From assembly GCF_014268755.2 (NCBI RefSeq), contig NZ_CP077093.1, positions 6,962,925 to 7,026,924 on the forward strand: 64,000 nucleotides of DNA, given 5' to 3'. Origin of the DNA: Pseudomonas vanderleydeniana. Lineage in GTDB: Bacteria; Pseudomonadota; Gammaproteobacteria; Pseudomonadales; Pseudomonadaceae. Shown piece by piece: positions 49,275-57,258 of this stretch. Every line of letters starts with the position of its first letter. The stretch's first letter is position 1. Position numbers and translations under genes: made by a program. Below the pieces are notes generated by a model. It worked only from the letters and a program-made list of their open reading frames with translations. It did no database searches and was not told the DNA's origin.

Positions 49275-50297
49275 TCAGTGAACCGGCAGGTTTCTGCTGT
49301 TTTTTGCCCGAACCTGGCCAGGCGATGAGCCGAACCAGCGCTGGCAGGCCTTGTGCAGACTGCTTGGCTGGCAAAAACCGAGCACCGAAGATATTTCCTT
49401 CAGGCTCAATGCGGGGATGGACAACAGGTTGGCGGCGATTTCCTTTCTCAGGTTTTCCTGCAACTCGGAAAAAGTGACACCTTCTCGCTCCAGGGATTTC
49501 TGCAGCGTGCGTGTGCTCATGTGCAGCTCATCCGCCACGTTCTGAAGCGAAGGCAGCCGCCCTTCGACAACACCTGCTGAAAATACCGAACGAACCTTTT
49601 CAACCAGCGAGCCGTTCAACTGCTCTTCCAGCAGCGCATCGGCATATCTGCAGTGAGTCTCTTCAAATGCAGGGTTTGCGGTAAACACCGGCGCCTCTCT
49701 TATATCGTGGCTGAACGAGAGGCTGAGGTGCGGCGCATCGAAATTCAGGCAACGACCAAACAGGCTCTCCAGACTGGTCGTGTCGGCAGGCCTGGAATAA
49801 GGCAGCTCTATCAGGCTCGGCTGGGCCTTGAGTGGATGACCGAGCCAATGAACGAGACCAAGCATGACAGCAGCGGCGGCATCGATAATGTATCTGGGGG
49901 CTTGAGCACAGGACGAACCCTCGAGATGCACCGTCATGTTGAGACGCCCGTCCCTGTCATCCAGGCGAATCAATGGCGCATTGGTGATCAGCGGGGAGTA
50001 TTTGACCAGGCGCTCCAACGCCACTCCGAGCGTGGGACTGGACATCATCGAATAACCTGGCACGCCGAAGAAACCCGGCCTGGCGTACTGATAGGCCACA
50101 AGGCCGATATCAACATCCTCTGTGCACTCATAGACTTCATCAAGGAAACGGTAGATCAGGGAAAAATCCAGCTTATTGGGCTCAATCGATTTGAAGACTG
50201 CTGATCCATAACAATCAAAGACTTCCTTTATCTTGAGGCTCTTCTTCGAAATCATCCTGGCAATATCATTACATTCAACAATCACAAGATCCGACAT
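49275..50297 (-). CDS. AraC-family regulator with Arabinose_bd-type N domain (B)
   Basis: This 340-residue regulator is of the same architecture as its neighbour but clearly diverged. The N domain includes IGLVAYQYARPGFFGVPGYSMMSSPTLG in two blocks (~83-110). The C-terminal HTH includes LQNVADELHMSTRTLQKSLE and LKEISSVLGFCQPSSLHKACQRWFG. It is first of the tandem pair and divergent from the EAL gene, with two dyads between. Base composition of the 5' half is noticeably more AT-rich than flanking genes, which may mean transfer. Confidence 0.9.
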   Translation of the reverse strand: MSDLVIVECNDIARMISKKSLKIKEVFDCYGSAVFKSIEPNKLDFSLIYRFLDEVYECTEDVDIGLVAYQYARPGFFGVPGYSMMSSPTLGVALERLVKYSPLITNAPLIRLDDRDGRLNMTVHLEGSSCAQAPRYIIDAAAAVMLGLVHWLGHPLKAQPSLIELPYSRPADTTSLESLFGRCLNFDAPHLSLSFSHDIREAPVFTANPAFEETHCRYADALLEEQLNGSLVEKVRSVFSAGVVEGRLPSLQNVADELHMSTRTLQKSLEREGVTFSELQENLRKEIAANLLSIPALSLKEISSVLGFCQPSSLHKACQRWFGSSPGQVRAKNSRNLPVH

Positions 50298-50652
50298 TGC
50301 TCACCCTGAAACTTCTTATTGATCACTTAATGGCCAAGCCTGAACTACCAGGGAGTGATTTGCACGACAGGACACCGTAAAGGCAACTCAAGACACTAGC
50401 CAGGGTAGTGTCCCAGTGCGATTATCCTCCAGGTGATGGCCCTTAGCCACCTAATGTCATTTCCCATCGTATCGTGCTCTTCCCGCGAGACACGCACGCA
50501 CCGCGAACGCTATCGGCGAGACGGCGCGCCAGGCACCTGAGAATCGATGCGACGGGAATCGCCTGGTTGTCGCCGCAAAAAACCGGCACCCGCCGTTGAG
50601 ACTCCCACTCCATCAAATACGCAGGTGTCCGTTACCGGCGGAGGTAATGCCA
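50298..50652. promoter_or_regulatory. Divergent control region with two related dyads
   Basis: This 355-base gap separates AraC regulator B and the EAL gene. It has two related palindromes: ACTACCAGGGAGTG (50344-50357) and the longer GACACTA-N7-TAGTGTC (50392-50412, containing ACTAGCCAGGGTAGTG). Their CCAGGG cores lie 52 bases apart, five helical turns. They are probable operator sites, perhaps for the AraC protein. No gene or REP element is present. Confidence 0.55.
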
Positions 50653-51462
50653 ATGGTCTCTCACATGGACATGAACTCCGAGCTGGAGTTCTGTAGCGTC
50701 TCGTCCGAGGAAACGCCGGACTTCACCCACTGGTTCTACGGCGAACTCGCGCGGGGTCATTTCTTTCTCGCCTTCCAACCGATCATGTCGACCGGAGCGA
50801 ATACGAACCTGTACTACGAAGGACTCTTGAGACACTGCGGTGGCCCCATGCAGCTCAACCCATTTCCAGTACTGGAAGGAAGGAACTGCATAAGAGCTCT
50901 CGATCATTGTGTCGTGTCGAGTGTCATCGACATGTTGAGAAATTTTCCAGGGAAACGACTGGGCTGCAATATATCTGCACAAAGTGCGGTACTGGACGAG
51001 CAGTGGAGCCACATCATTTCCCAACTGCGGGCCGAGCCCGGACTGGCTGCAAGGCTGGTTATTGAAATAACGGAAAGCGCTTCGTCAAATCACAGGGCTG
51101 CAACAGAGTTTGTCATCCGCATGCGAAGTTTGGGTTGCCTTGTGGCTGTCGACGATTTCGGCTCGGGCTTCAGCACGCTTGAATTCATCCGTACCGCCTC
51201 ACCAGACATTATAAAAATCGACAAGGGTTACTTGCACCGCGCGCGAACTTGCGAAGTGGCGGACGAGGCGTTCAGGCATCTGGTGGGGCTGTGCAAAACG
51301 CTGGCCCCCCACGTGATAGCCGAAGGCGTGGAGTTTGATGCCGATACCGAACGCCTGGCGAATTGCGCAGCGCAGTGGATGCAAGGCTTCCTGGTGAGCA
51401 AGCCACAGCGCCTTTTGCCTGGGGCGTCCAGACCGTGCGTGATCGGGAACTATCCGACCTGA
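50653..51462 (+). CDS. Stand-alone EAL-domain protein (c-di-GMP phosphodiesterase candidate)
   Basis: This 269-residue protein is one EAL domain with no sensor or membrane part. The signature is EGL (56-58) instead of EAL. The metal and catalytic residues seem kept: N106 (CNISA), E141 (EITES), D167-D168 (VDDFGSG), K188 (IKIDKG), E224 (AEGVE) and Q244 (QGF). It may therefore be active or a c-di-GMP receptor. I chose ATG with GGAGG ten bases upstream; a TTG 19 codons earlier is unlikely. A chemoreceptor follows 49 bases later. Confidence 0.85.
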   Translation: MVSHMDMNSELEFCSVSSEETPDFTHWFYGELARGHFFLAFQPIMSTGANTNLYYEGLLRHCGGPMQLNPFPVLEGRNCIRALDHCVVSSVIDMLRNFPGKRLGCNISAQSAVLDEQWSHIISQLRAEPGLAARLVIEITESASSNHRAATEFVIRMRSLGCLVAVDDFGSGFSTLEFIRTASPDIIKIDKGYLHRARTCEVADEAFRHLVGLCKTLAPHVIAEGVEFDADTERLANCAAQWMQGFLVSKPQRLLPGASRPCVIGNYPT

Positions 51463-51511
51463 TGGCCTCGCCACTATCCGATTTTTGACTACTGAATCGA
51501 GGTAATGAATC

Positions 51512-53134
51512 TTGCTGCGCAAAATGAAAATCGCCAATCGGGTCCTGCTGTGTTTCTGCTCGATTGTCCTGATCGTCCTGATGCTGGGCATCTTTGGCCT
51601 GGTGCAGATTGCCAAGGTACGGGAAGAAGGGCAGAAAATCGAAAATGATGCACTGCCCGGCATCGCCCTGGGCGACGATATAGCACTGGCGTTCTCGAAC
51701 ACCCGGACCGAGGTCGTGCGCCTGTTGTCGGTAACGCCGGCCAAACTACCCGAAGCCTATGCCAACACTCAGGAAAAACAGAAACTGTTCAATGCGGCAA
51801 TCGAACGGTATCGCCCGCTCATCGGCGGTGCGGAGGAAAAATCGGCGGTCGACGGCATTGTCGCGCTATATGCCACATACAGCGCCGATACTGAAGCCAG
51901 CTACAACCTGTTGAAGGCTGGCAAGCACGAAGAGGCCCAGGAAGTCATCATCGGCAAAATGGTTCCGATCGCAGGGCAGATCAAGGAACAGCTGCAGAAA
52001 CTCGAAACGATCAACGATGACTCCCAGGCACAATCATCCGCAGCCGCCGAAGCCGCCTACAGCAGTGCCCGAATCGTGATCGGCAGCGTACTGTTCCTGT
52101 CACTGCTGTACACGCTGATCCTCGCCTGGCGACTGATCGCCAGCTTGGCCGGTCCCATCAGCCAGGCCCTGGGCAGCTCGGAGAAGATCGCCTCCGGGGA
52201 CCTGCGGCAGTTTGCGACCGACATCGAGGGTGTCGATGAAGCCGCCCTGCTGCTCCAGTCGATGGAACGCATGCGCGGCAATCTGCACACGATGCTGCTC
52301 CAGATCGGCGCTGCCGCCGACCAGCTGGGCTCCGCGGCCGAAGAGCTGAACGCCTTGATGCGCGATAGCCATGCCGATCTGAATGCACAGAACATCGAAA
52401 TCGAGATGGCGGTCACCGCCGTCACCGAGATGACCCAGGCTGTCGAGGAAGTGGCGCGAAATGCTGCCTCGACCTCCGAAGCTTCCCGGTCCTCGAACAG
52501 CGCCGCGCGCTCAGGACAGGATGAACTCAACGTGACCCTGGGCTCGATCAGCCATCTGGTACGCAATGTCGGTGACGCCTCGGCACAGGCACAACTGCTG
52601 TCGGACCACACGCAGGCGATCAGCAAGGTGCTGGAAGTGATTCGCGCCGTCTCCGAGCAGACCAACCTGCTGGCCCTGAACGCGGCAATCGAAGCGGCAC
52701 GCGCGGGTGAAGCCGGCAGGGGCTTCGCCGTGGTGGCCGACGAGGTTCGCGGCCTGGCACACCGCACGGGCGAATCCACCCGGGAAATCGAAAGCATGAT
52801 CGAACAGGTGCATGTCGGCACGCACAACACGGTCAAGGCCCTCGAACTCAGCACCTCGCAGGCCGAGCAGACCCACAGCCAGGCGACCTCCGCCAACCTG
52901 GCCCTGTCGAGCATCGTCAAATCGGTGGCACAGATCGATGAGCGTAACCTGGTGATCGCCAGCGCTTCGGAAGAACAGGCTCAGGTCGCCCGGGAAGTCG
53001 ACCAGAACCTGGTGCGCATTCGCGACCTTTCCGCCCAATCCGCCGTACGCGCCAGCCAGACCACCGGAGCCAGCGAGGCACTGGCGCAGTTGGCCGGCGA
53101 GCTCAATGGGACGATTGGGCGGTTTACGCTCTGA
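51512..53134 (+). CDS. Methyl-accepting chemotaxis protein downstream of the EAL gene
   Basis: This 540-residue chemoreceptor has a first helix (~10-30), a four-helix-bundle ligand domain (~31-185), a second helix, HAMP (~210-262) and the signalling tip [21 protein letters not shown] with [12 protein letters not shown]. It ends GRFTL with no pentapeptide. The start is given as TTG because GAGG lies nine bases before it; the ATG four codons later is poorly spaced. Co-direction with the EAL gene suggests joint control of swimming and c-di-GMP; this is inference. Confidence 0.9.
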   Translation: MLRKMKIANRVLLCFCSIVLIVLMLGIFGLVQIAKVREEGQKIENDALPGIALGDDIALAFSNTRTEVVRLLSVTPAKLPEAYANTQEKQKLFNAAIERYRPLIGGAEEKSAVDGIVALYATYSADTEASYNLLKAGKHEEAQEVIIGKMVPIAGQIKEQLQKLETINDDSQAQSSAAAEAAYSSARIVIGSVLFLSLLYTLILAWRLIASLAGPISQALGSSEKIASGDLRQFATDIEGVDEAALLLQSMERMRGNLHTMLLQIGAAADQLGSAAEELNALMRDSHADLNAQNIEIEMAVTAVTEMTQAVEEVARNAASTSEASRSSNSAARSGQDELNVTLGSISHLVRNVGDASAQAQLLSDHTQAISKVLEVIRAVSEQTNLLALNAAIEAARAGEAGRGFAVVADEVRGLAHRTGESTREIESMIEQVHVGTHNTVKALELSTSQAEQTHSQATSANLALSSIVKSVAQIDERNLVIASASEEQAQVAREVDQNLVRIRDLSAQSAVRASQTTGASEALAQLAGELNGTIGRFTL

Positions 53135-53631
53135 GTGAGTTGGAGATTCGCGGCTGATCGTATGTCGCCAGACGGCAGAGGCTTTTCTGGCGGGGGCCAC
53201 GGGAACCCCGATTTATCCCTGGTCGGCGATACGTTCACCAGCACACTCCCGAGAGGCCGAACCCGTTTCTCCAACCGGTCCGTGGGGAGCTGCCCCCCCG
53301 TGCACAACGTGGCGAGTGGGCTTGCCCACGCTCGGCTGCACAGCAGCCGCAAAACCTGCCACTTCGGAGAGCCTGGTAGACCGGATCGTTGTATTTGGGG
53401 CCGCGTCGCGACCCAGCGCGGGCTAGCCCGCTCGCCACACGATGAAGTCTTCAGGTAACTGAGCTGACAGTACCGGCCCTTGGCGTGTTCATGATGGCAG
53501 AAATGAGATTGTCCATCTTGGCGCGACAGTCAAACCGGTTTCAGCCGCTTTTTCCTTTTTCGGCGACTCATTAATCTGGTCACAAGTTGAACGACACAGC
53601 TTTTAACCACTTAACGAAAAAGGATTCCACC
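53135..53631. other. Intergenic region with a REP doublet and the ycaC promoter
   Basis: This 497-base gap holds a family A REP doublet in the middle (listed separately). The first ~170 bases show no recognised feature. The last ~130 bases are AT-richer and likely hold the promoter of the next gene. No gene was recognised on either strand. Confidence 0.5.
53309..53440. repeat. REP-type palindrome pair (family A) before ycaC
   Basis: CGTGGCGAGTGGGCTTGCCC faces the inverted copy GGGCTAGCCCGCTCGCCACA. The arms match the family A doublets at 25.0 and 35.8 kb, with a T/C change in the palindrome centre. Confidence 0.83.
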
Positions 53632-54258
53632 ATGAGCAAGCCAACCTACAACCGCCTGAACAAAGACGACGCCGTAGTCCTGCTGGTCGACCACCAGACC
53701 GGCCTGATTTCCCTGGTGCAGGACTTCTCGCCGAACGAGTTCAAGAACAACGTGTTGGCGTTGGCTGACCTCGCCAAGTTCTTCGACCTGCCGACCGTGC
53801 TGACCACCAGCTTTGAACAGGGCCCGAACGGCCCGCTGGTTCCAGAGCTGAAAGAGATGTTCCCGGACGCGCCGTACATCGCCCGCCCCGGCCAGATCAA
53901 CGCCTGGGACAACGAAGACTTCGTCAAGGCGATCAAGGCCACCGGCCGCAAGCAACTTATCATCGCCGGTGTGGTGACTGACGTTTGCGTAGCCTTCCCG
54001 ACCCTGTCGGCGCTGGCTGAAGGTTTTGATGTGTTCGTGGTGACCGATGCTTCCGGTACCTTCAACGAAACGGTGCAACAGGCGGCGTGGAACCGCATGA
54101 CCCAGGCTGGTGCGCAGATGATGAACTGGTTCTCGGTGGCCTGTGAGCTGCACCGCGACTGGCGCAACGACATCGAAGGCCTGGGCAACCTGCTGTCGCA
54201 GCGGATCCCGAACTATCGCAACCTGATGAACAGCTACGCGGCGCTGACAGCCCGCTGA
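53632..54258 (+). CDS. ycaC: YcaC family isochorismatase-like hydrolase (second copy)
   Basis: This 208-residue protein has exactly the length of E. coli YcaC. It has D20 (LLVDHQTG), R85 (ARPGQINAW) and C119 (VTDVCVAFP) at the triad positions, followed by TDASGTFNE. YcaC forms an octameric cysteine hydrolase of unknown substrate. The ATG lies about eight bases after an AAGGA site. It is monocistronic, with its own terminator. It matches textbook YcaC more closely than the first copy. Confidence 0.93.
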   Translation: MSKPTYNRLNKDDAVVLLVDHQTGLISLVQDFSPNEFKNNVLALADLAKFFDLPTVLTTSFEQGPNGPLVPELKEMFPDAPYIARPGQINAWDNEDFVKAIKATGRKQLIIAGVVTDVCVAFPTLSALAEGFDVFVVTDASGTFNETVQQAAWNRMTQAGAQMMNWFSVACELHRDWRNDIEGLGNLLSQRIPNYRNLMNSYAALTAR

Positions 54259-54276
54259 GTTTCCCCTGAACCACCA

Positions 54277-54300
54277 GGCCCGCCTTTGAGCGGGCCTTTT
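54277..54300 (+). terminator. ycaC terminator
   Basis: A perfect seven-base stem (GGCCCGC/GCGGGCC, six-base loop) is followed by TTTTGCTTT. Confidence 0.85.
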
Positions 54301-54324
54301 GCTTTGCGGCGGCCAGACTCCGAC

Positions 54325-54556
54325 GTTCCCACGCTCGGCGTGGGAACGCCTCCCAGGAGGCTCTGCACCCGCCCTGGTGACGCAGAGCGTCACCGGCTGC
54401 ATGCCCACGCAGAGCGTGGGCACGATCAGCGATGGGGGCTATCCGATCGTTCCCACGGTCCCCGTGGGAACGCCTCCCAGGGCGCTCTGCGCCCGTCCTG
54501 GTAACGCAGAGCGTCACCGGCTGCATGCCCACCCGCAGAGCGTGGGCACGATCAGC
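54325..54556. repeat. Tandem GTTCCCACG-type intergenic element (two copies)
   Basis: Two copies of a ~124-base element lie head to tail, starting at 54325 and 54449. Each has three palindromes: GTTCCCACG.../CGTGGGAAC, GCTCTGC.../GCAGAGC and TGCCCAC.../GTGGGCA. They end CACGATCAGC. Related sequence occurs again after yifB. Confidence 0.8.
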
Positions 54557-54580
54557 CATGGCGGCTGTTTACCCTGTGTC

Positions 54581-54733
54581 TCAGTGCTGCTGATCCAGCA
54601 ACCCATCCACCTGGCTTTGCGCCAACTCGATCAGGTGCACCGAAACCATCGCCAAGTGGCGCGACATGTCGCGCAACTGTTCGGAGAATTCACAGCCACC
54701 AAATGAGCCGATTTCAGGGGGAAGTAATGTCAC
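54581..54733 (-). other. Possible 50-residue open frame, doubtful
   Basis: A GTG-started frame reads MTLLPPEIGSFGGCEFSEQL and continues with a helix RDMSRHLAMVSVHLIELAQ to LLDQQH. It looks amphipathic and could be a short gene or the remnant of a longer one. No ribosome site is seen before the GTG, and a hairpin with T-run lies directly upstream. No family is recognised. Confidence 0.25.
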
Positions 54734-54744
54734 GCTGAAAAAGA

Positions 54745-54770
54745 AAAGCCCCCGCAAATGCGCGGGCCTT
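54745..54770. terminator. Imperfect hairpin between repeats (possible terminator)
   Basis: CCCGC/GCGGG pair with a six-base loop and an interrupted lower stem; a TTTTCTTTTT run follows on the lower strand. No strong gene reads into it from the right, so its role is unclear. Confidence 0.35.
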
Positions 54771-54798
54771 CTTTAATCCGGAATCACTTCTCTGCCCC

Positions 54799-54911
54799 TT
54801 GTGGGAGCCGGCTTGCTGCGGGCGGCCTTCCGACGATCCGCCGAAGGCGGCCATCCAGCAAAATCGCCAGGGACAGAAAGGACACCATCGCCAGCAAGCC
54901 GGCTCCTACAG
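54799..54911. repeat. REP-type palindrome pair (family C) before yifB
   Basis: TTGTGGGAGCCGGCTTGCTG faces the inverted CAGCAAGCCGGCTCCTACAG. An inner palindrome GCCTTCCG.../CCGAAGGC adds a second stem. The core matches the family C pair near 30.3 kb. Confidence 0.82.
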
Positions 54912-55061
54912 GGAGTTGCGGTGGGCTCGCTGCCTCAGTGCTACAGGCATGGCGCCATTCAGAGGCGTTTTTTCTGGACACACAAAAGCGCTCAACCCTC
55001 CCCCTCACTCGTCTAGCCTTCCAGAAACGCAGTAAACCCGCCTCACGTTCAAGGAAAGAAC

Positions 55062-56555
55062 ATGTCCCTGGCCATCGTCCACAGCCGCGCCCAGGTCGGC
55101 GTGGAAGCCCCTGCCGTCACCGTCGAAACCCATCTCGCCAACGGCCTGCCGAGCCTGACCCTGGTCGGGCTGCCGGAAACTGCCGTGAAGGAAAGCAAGG
55201 ACCGCGTACGCAGCGCGATCCTCAATTCGGCCCTCGATTTTCCCGCCCGACGCATCACCTTGAACCTCGCTCCGGCGGACCTGCCCAAAGATGGCGGACG
55301 CTTCGATCTCGCCATCGCCCTGGGCATCCTCGCCGCCAGCATCCAGGTGCCGGCGCTGACACTGGACAACATGGAGTGCCTGGGTGAACTGGCCCTGTCC
55401 GGTGCCATCCGCCCGGTACAAGGCGTGTTGCCCGCCGCACTGGCCGCCCGCGCGGCCGGACGCACATTGGTGGTGCCATTGGCCAATGCCGAAGAGGCCT
55501 CGCTGGCCTGCGGGCTGACGGTGATTGCCGTCGACCACCTGCTGCAACTGGTCGCCCATCTCAATGGCCATGCGCCGATCAAGCCGTTCGAATCCAACGG
55601 CCTGCTGCACCAGGCCAAGCCCTACCCAGACCTGAGTGACGTACAGGGCCAACTCGCCGCCAAGCGTGCCTTGCTGATTGCCGCTGCCGGCGCGCACAAC
55701 CTCCTGTTCAGCGGCCCACCGGGTACGGGCAAGACGCTGCTGGCCAGCCGGCTGCCCGGGCTGTTGCCGCCATTGGATGAGCATGAGGCGCTGGAAGTGG
55801 CGGCGATCCAGTCGGTTGCCAGTCATGTGCCGCTGAGCAATTGGCCGCAGCGGCCGTTTCGCCAACCCCACCACTCCGCCTCCGGGCCGGCGCTGGTGGG
55901 TGGCGGGTCGCGGCCGCGTCCCGGCGAGATCACCCTCGCCCATCACGGCGTGCTGTTTCTCGACGAGCTGCCGGAGTTCGATCGCAAGGTCCTGGAAGTA
56001 CTGCGCGAGCCATTGGAGTCGGGCCATATCATCATTTCCCGCGCCCGCGACCGGGTGCGTTTTCCGGCACGCTTCCAGTTGGTGGCGGCGATGAATCCGT
56101 GCCCCTGTGGATATCTTGGCGACCCGACCAACCTTTGCCGCTGCACGCCGGAACAGATCCAGCGCTATCGCAACAAGCTGTCGGGCCCGCTGCTGGACCG
56201 TATCGACCTGCACCTGACCGTAGCCCGTGAGGCCACGGCGTTGAACCCGGTGAAGGAGCCGGGAAACACTACGGCCAAGGCGGCCGAGCGGGTTGCAGAA
56301 GCCCGCCTGCGCCAGCAGCAACGCCAGGGCTGCGCCAACGCCTTTCTCGATCTGGAGGGTTTGCGCCAGCACTGCAAGTTATCCACAGCCGATGAAACCT
56401 GGCTGGAGACAGCCTGCGAGCGCCTGACCCTGTCGCTGCGGGCCGCGCATCGGTTGCTGAAGGTGGCAAGGACGTTGGCAGATCTGGAGCAGGTGGAGAT
56501 GATCAGCCGGGAGCATCTGGCCGAGGCGTTGCAGTATCGGCCCAGTAGCGCCTGA
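55062..56555 (+). CDS. comM: YifB/ComM family AAA+ ATPase (Mg-chelatase-like)
   Basis: This 497-residue AAA+ protein is of the YifB family; in Vibrio, ComM is a branch-migration helicase for DNA uptake recombination. An N-terminal Lon-like domain (~20-175) precedes Walker A GPPGTGKTLLA (~219-229) and Walker B HGVLFLDELPEFDR (~297-310). A zinc-finger-like cysteine set follows (MNPCPCGYLGDPTNLCRC, ~345-362), then an arginine region. The ATG follows a GGAAAG site. The last ~28 codons were copied twice downstream as part of a tandem repeat. Confidence 0.94.
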   Translation: MSLAIVHSRAQVGVEAPAVTVETHLANGLPSLTLVGLPETAVKESKDRVRSAILNSALDFPARRITLNLAPADLPKDGGRFDLAIALGILAASIQVPALTLDNMECLGELALSGAIRPVQGVLPAALAARAAGRTLVVPLANAEEASLACGLTVIAVDHLLQLVAHLNGHAPIKPFESNGLLHQAKPYPDLSDVQGQLAAKRALLIAAAGAHNLLFSGPPGTGKTLLASRLPGLLPPLDEHEALEVAAIQSVASHVPLSNWPQRPFRQPHHSASGPALVGGGSRPRPGEITLAHHGVLFLDELPEFDRKVLEVLREPLESGHIIISRARDRVRFPARFQLVAAMNPCPCGYLGDPTNLCRCTPEQIQRYRNKLSGPLLDRIDLHLTVAREATALNPVKEPGNTTAKAAERVAEARLRQQQRQGCANAFLDLEGLRQHCKLSTADETWLETACERLTLSLRAAHRLLKVARTLADLEQVEMISREHLAEALQYRPSSA

Positions 56556-57105
56556 TATATCGCGGAGAGGTTGAGGGCCTATTCGCGGCGGTTCGGCGCC
56601 CCGACAAGCCCTGCTCCAGTCATTGGTTGTTGATGATCGTTCCCACGCTCCGCGTGGAAACGCAGCCCGTAACGCTCGGCGTCGCAAGAACGGACGCCGA
56701 GCGTCCTGGGAGGCATTCCCACGCCGAGCGTGGGAACGATCGAAACGTTGGCGGATCTGGAGCGGGTGGAGGGGATCAGCCGTGAGCATCTGGCCGAGGC
56801 GTTGCAGTATCGGCCCAGTAGCGCCTGATATATCGCGGAGAGGTTGAGGGCCTATTCGCGGCGATTCGGCGCCCCGACAAGCCCTGCTCCAGTCATTGGT
56901 TGTTGATGATCGTTCCCACGCTCCGCGTGGAAACGCAGCCCGTGACGCTCGGCGTCGCAAGAACGGACGCCGAGCGTCCTGGGAGGCATTCCCACGCCGA
57001 GCGTGGGAACGATCGAAACGTTGGCGGATCTGGGGCGGGTGGAGGGGATCAGCCGTGAGCATCTGGCCGAGGCGTTGCAGTATCGGCCCAGTAGTGCCTG
57101 ATATG
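56472..57105. repeat. 273-base tandem repeat copying the yifB 3' end
   Basis: Copy 1 begins at 56472 inside yifB, copy 2 at 56745, and a partial copy 3 (about 88 bases) at 57018. Each unit holds the last ~28 codons of yifB, the stop, and a GTTCCCACG-type palindromic element. Copies 2 and 3 differ by about one base where both differ from yifB at about four, so the second duplication is newer. The gene-derived parts have no start codon and are not genes. Confidence 0.93.
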
Positions 57106-57145
57106 GCCGGGATAATGGCTAGTACTGCGGTGAAGTTGAGGGACT

Positions 57146-57236
57146 ATTCGCGGGCAAGCCACGCTCCTACAGTGCCGAGTCGTATACAGGGTCCATGTAC
57201 GACTCGGTACTGTAGGAGCGTGGCTTGCCCGCGAAT
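57146..57236. repeat. Near-perfect 39-base inverted repeat (family B REP)
   Basis: The arms at 57146-57184 and 57198-57236 match at 38 of 39 positions around a 13-base centre. The outer part carries the family B sequence GGAGCGTGGCTTGCCCGCGA; the inner part adds CCGAGTCGTA. It lies 22 bases after the next chemoreceptor's stop and could act as a strong bidirectional hairpin. Confidence 0.9.
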
Positions 57237-57258
57237 GGATCTAAAGACCGGCACCGCC

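Noticed and set aside
56379..57062. 227-residue lower-strand frame with 91-residue internal repeats
   Set aside because: Produced by the 273-base tandem repeat being a multiple of three; partly antisense to yifB, with no start signal.
56472..57105. CRISPR-like repetition
   Set aside because: Units are 273 bases, contiguous, with no short repeats separated by unique spacers and no cas genes.
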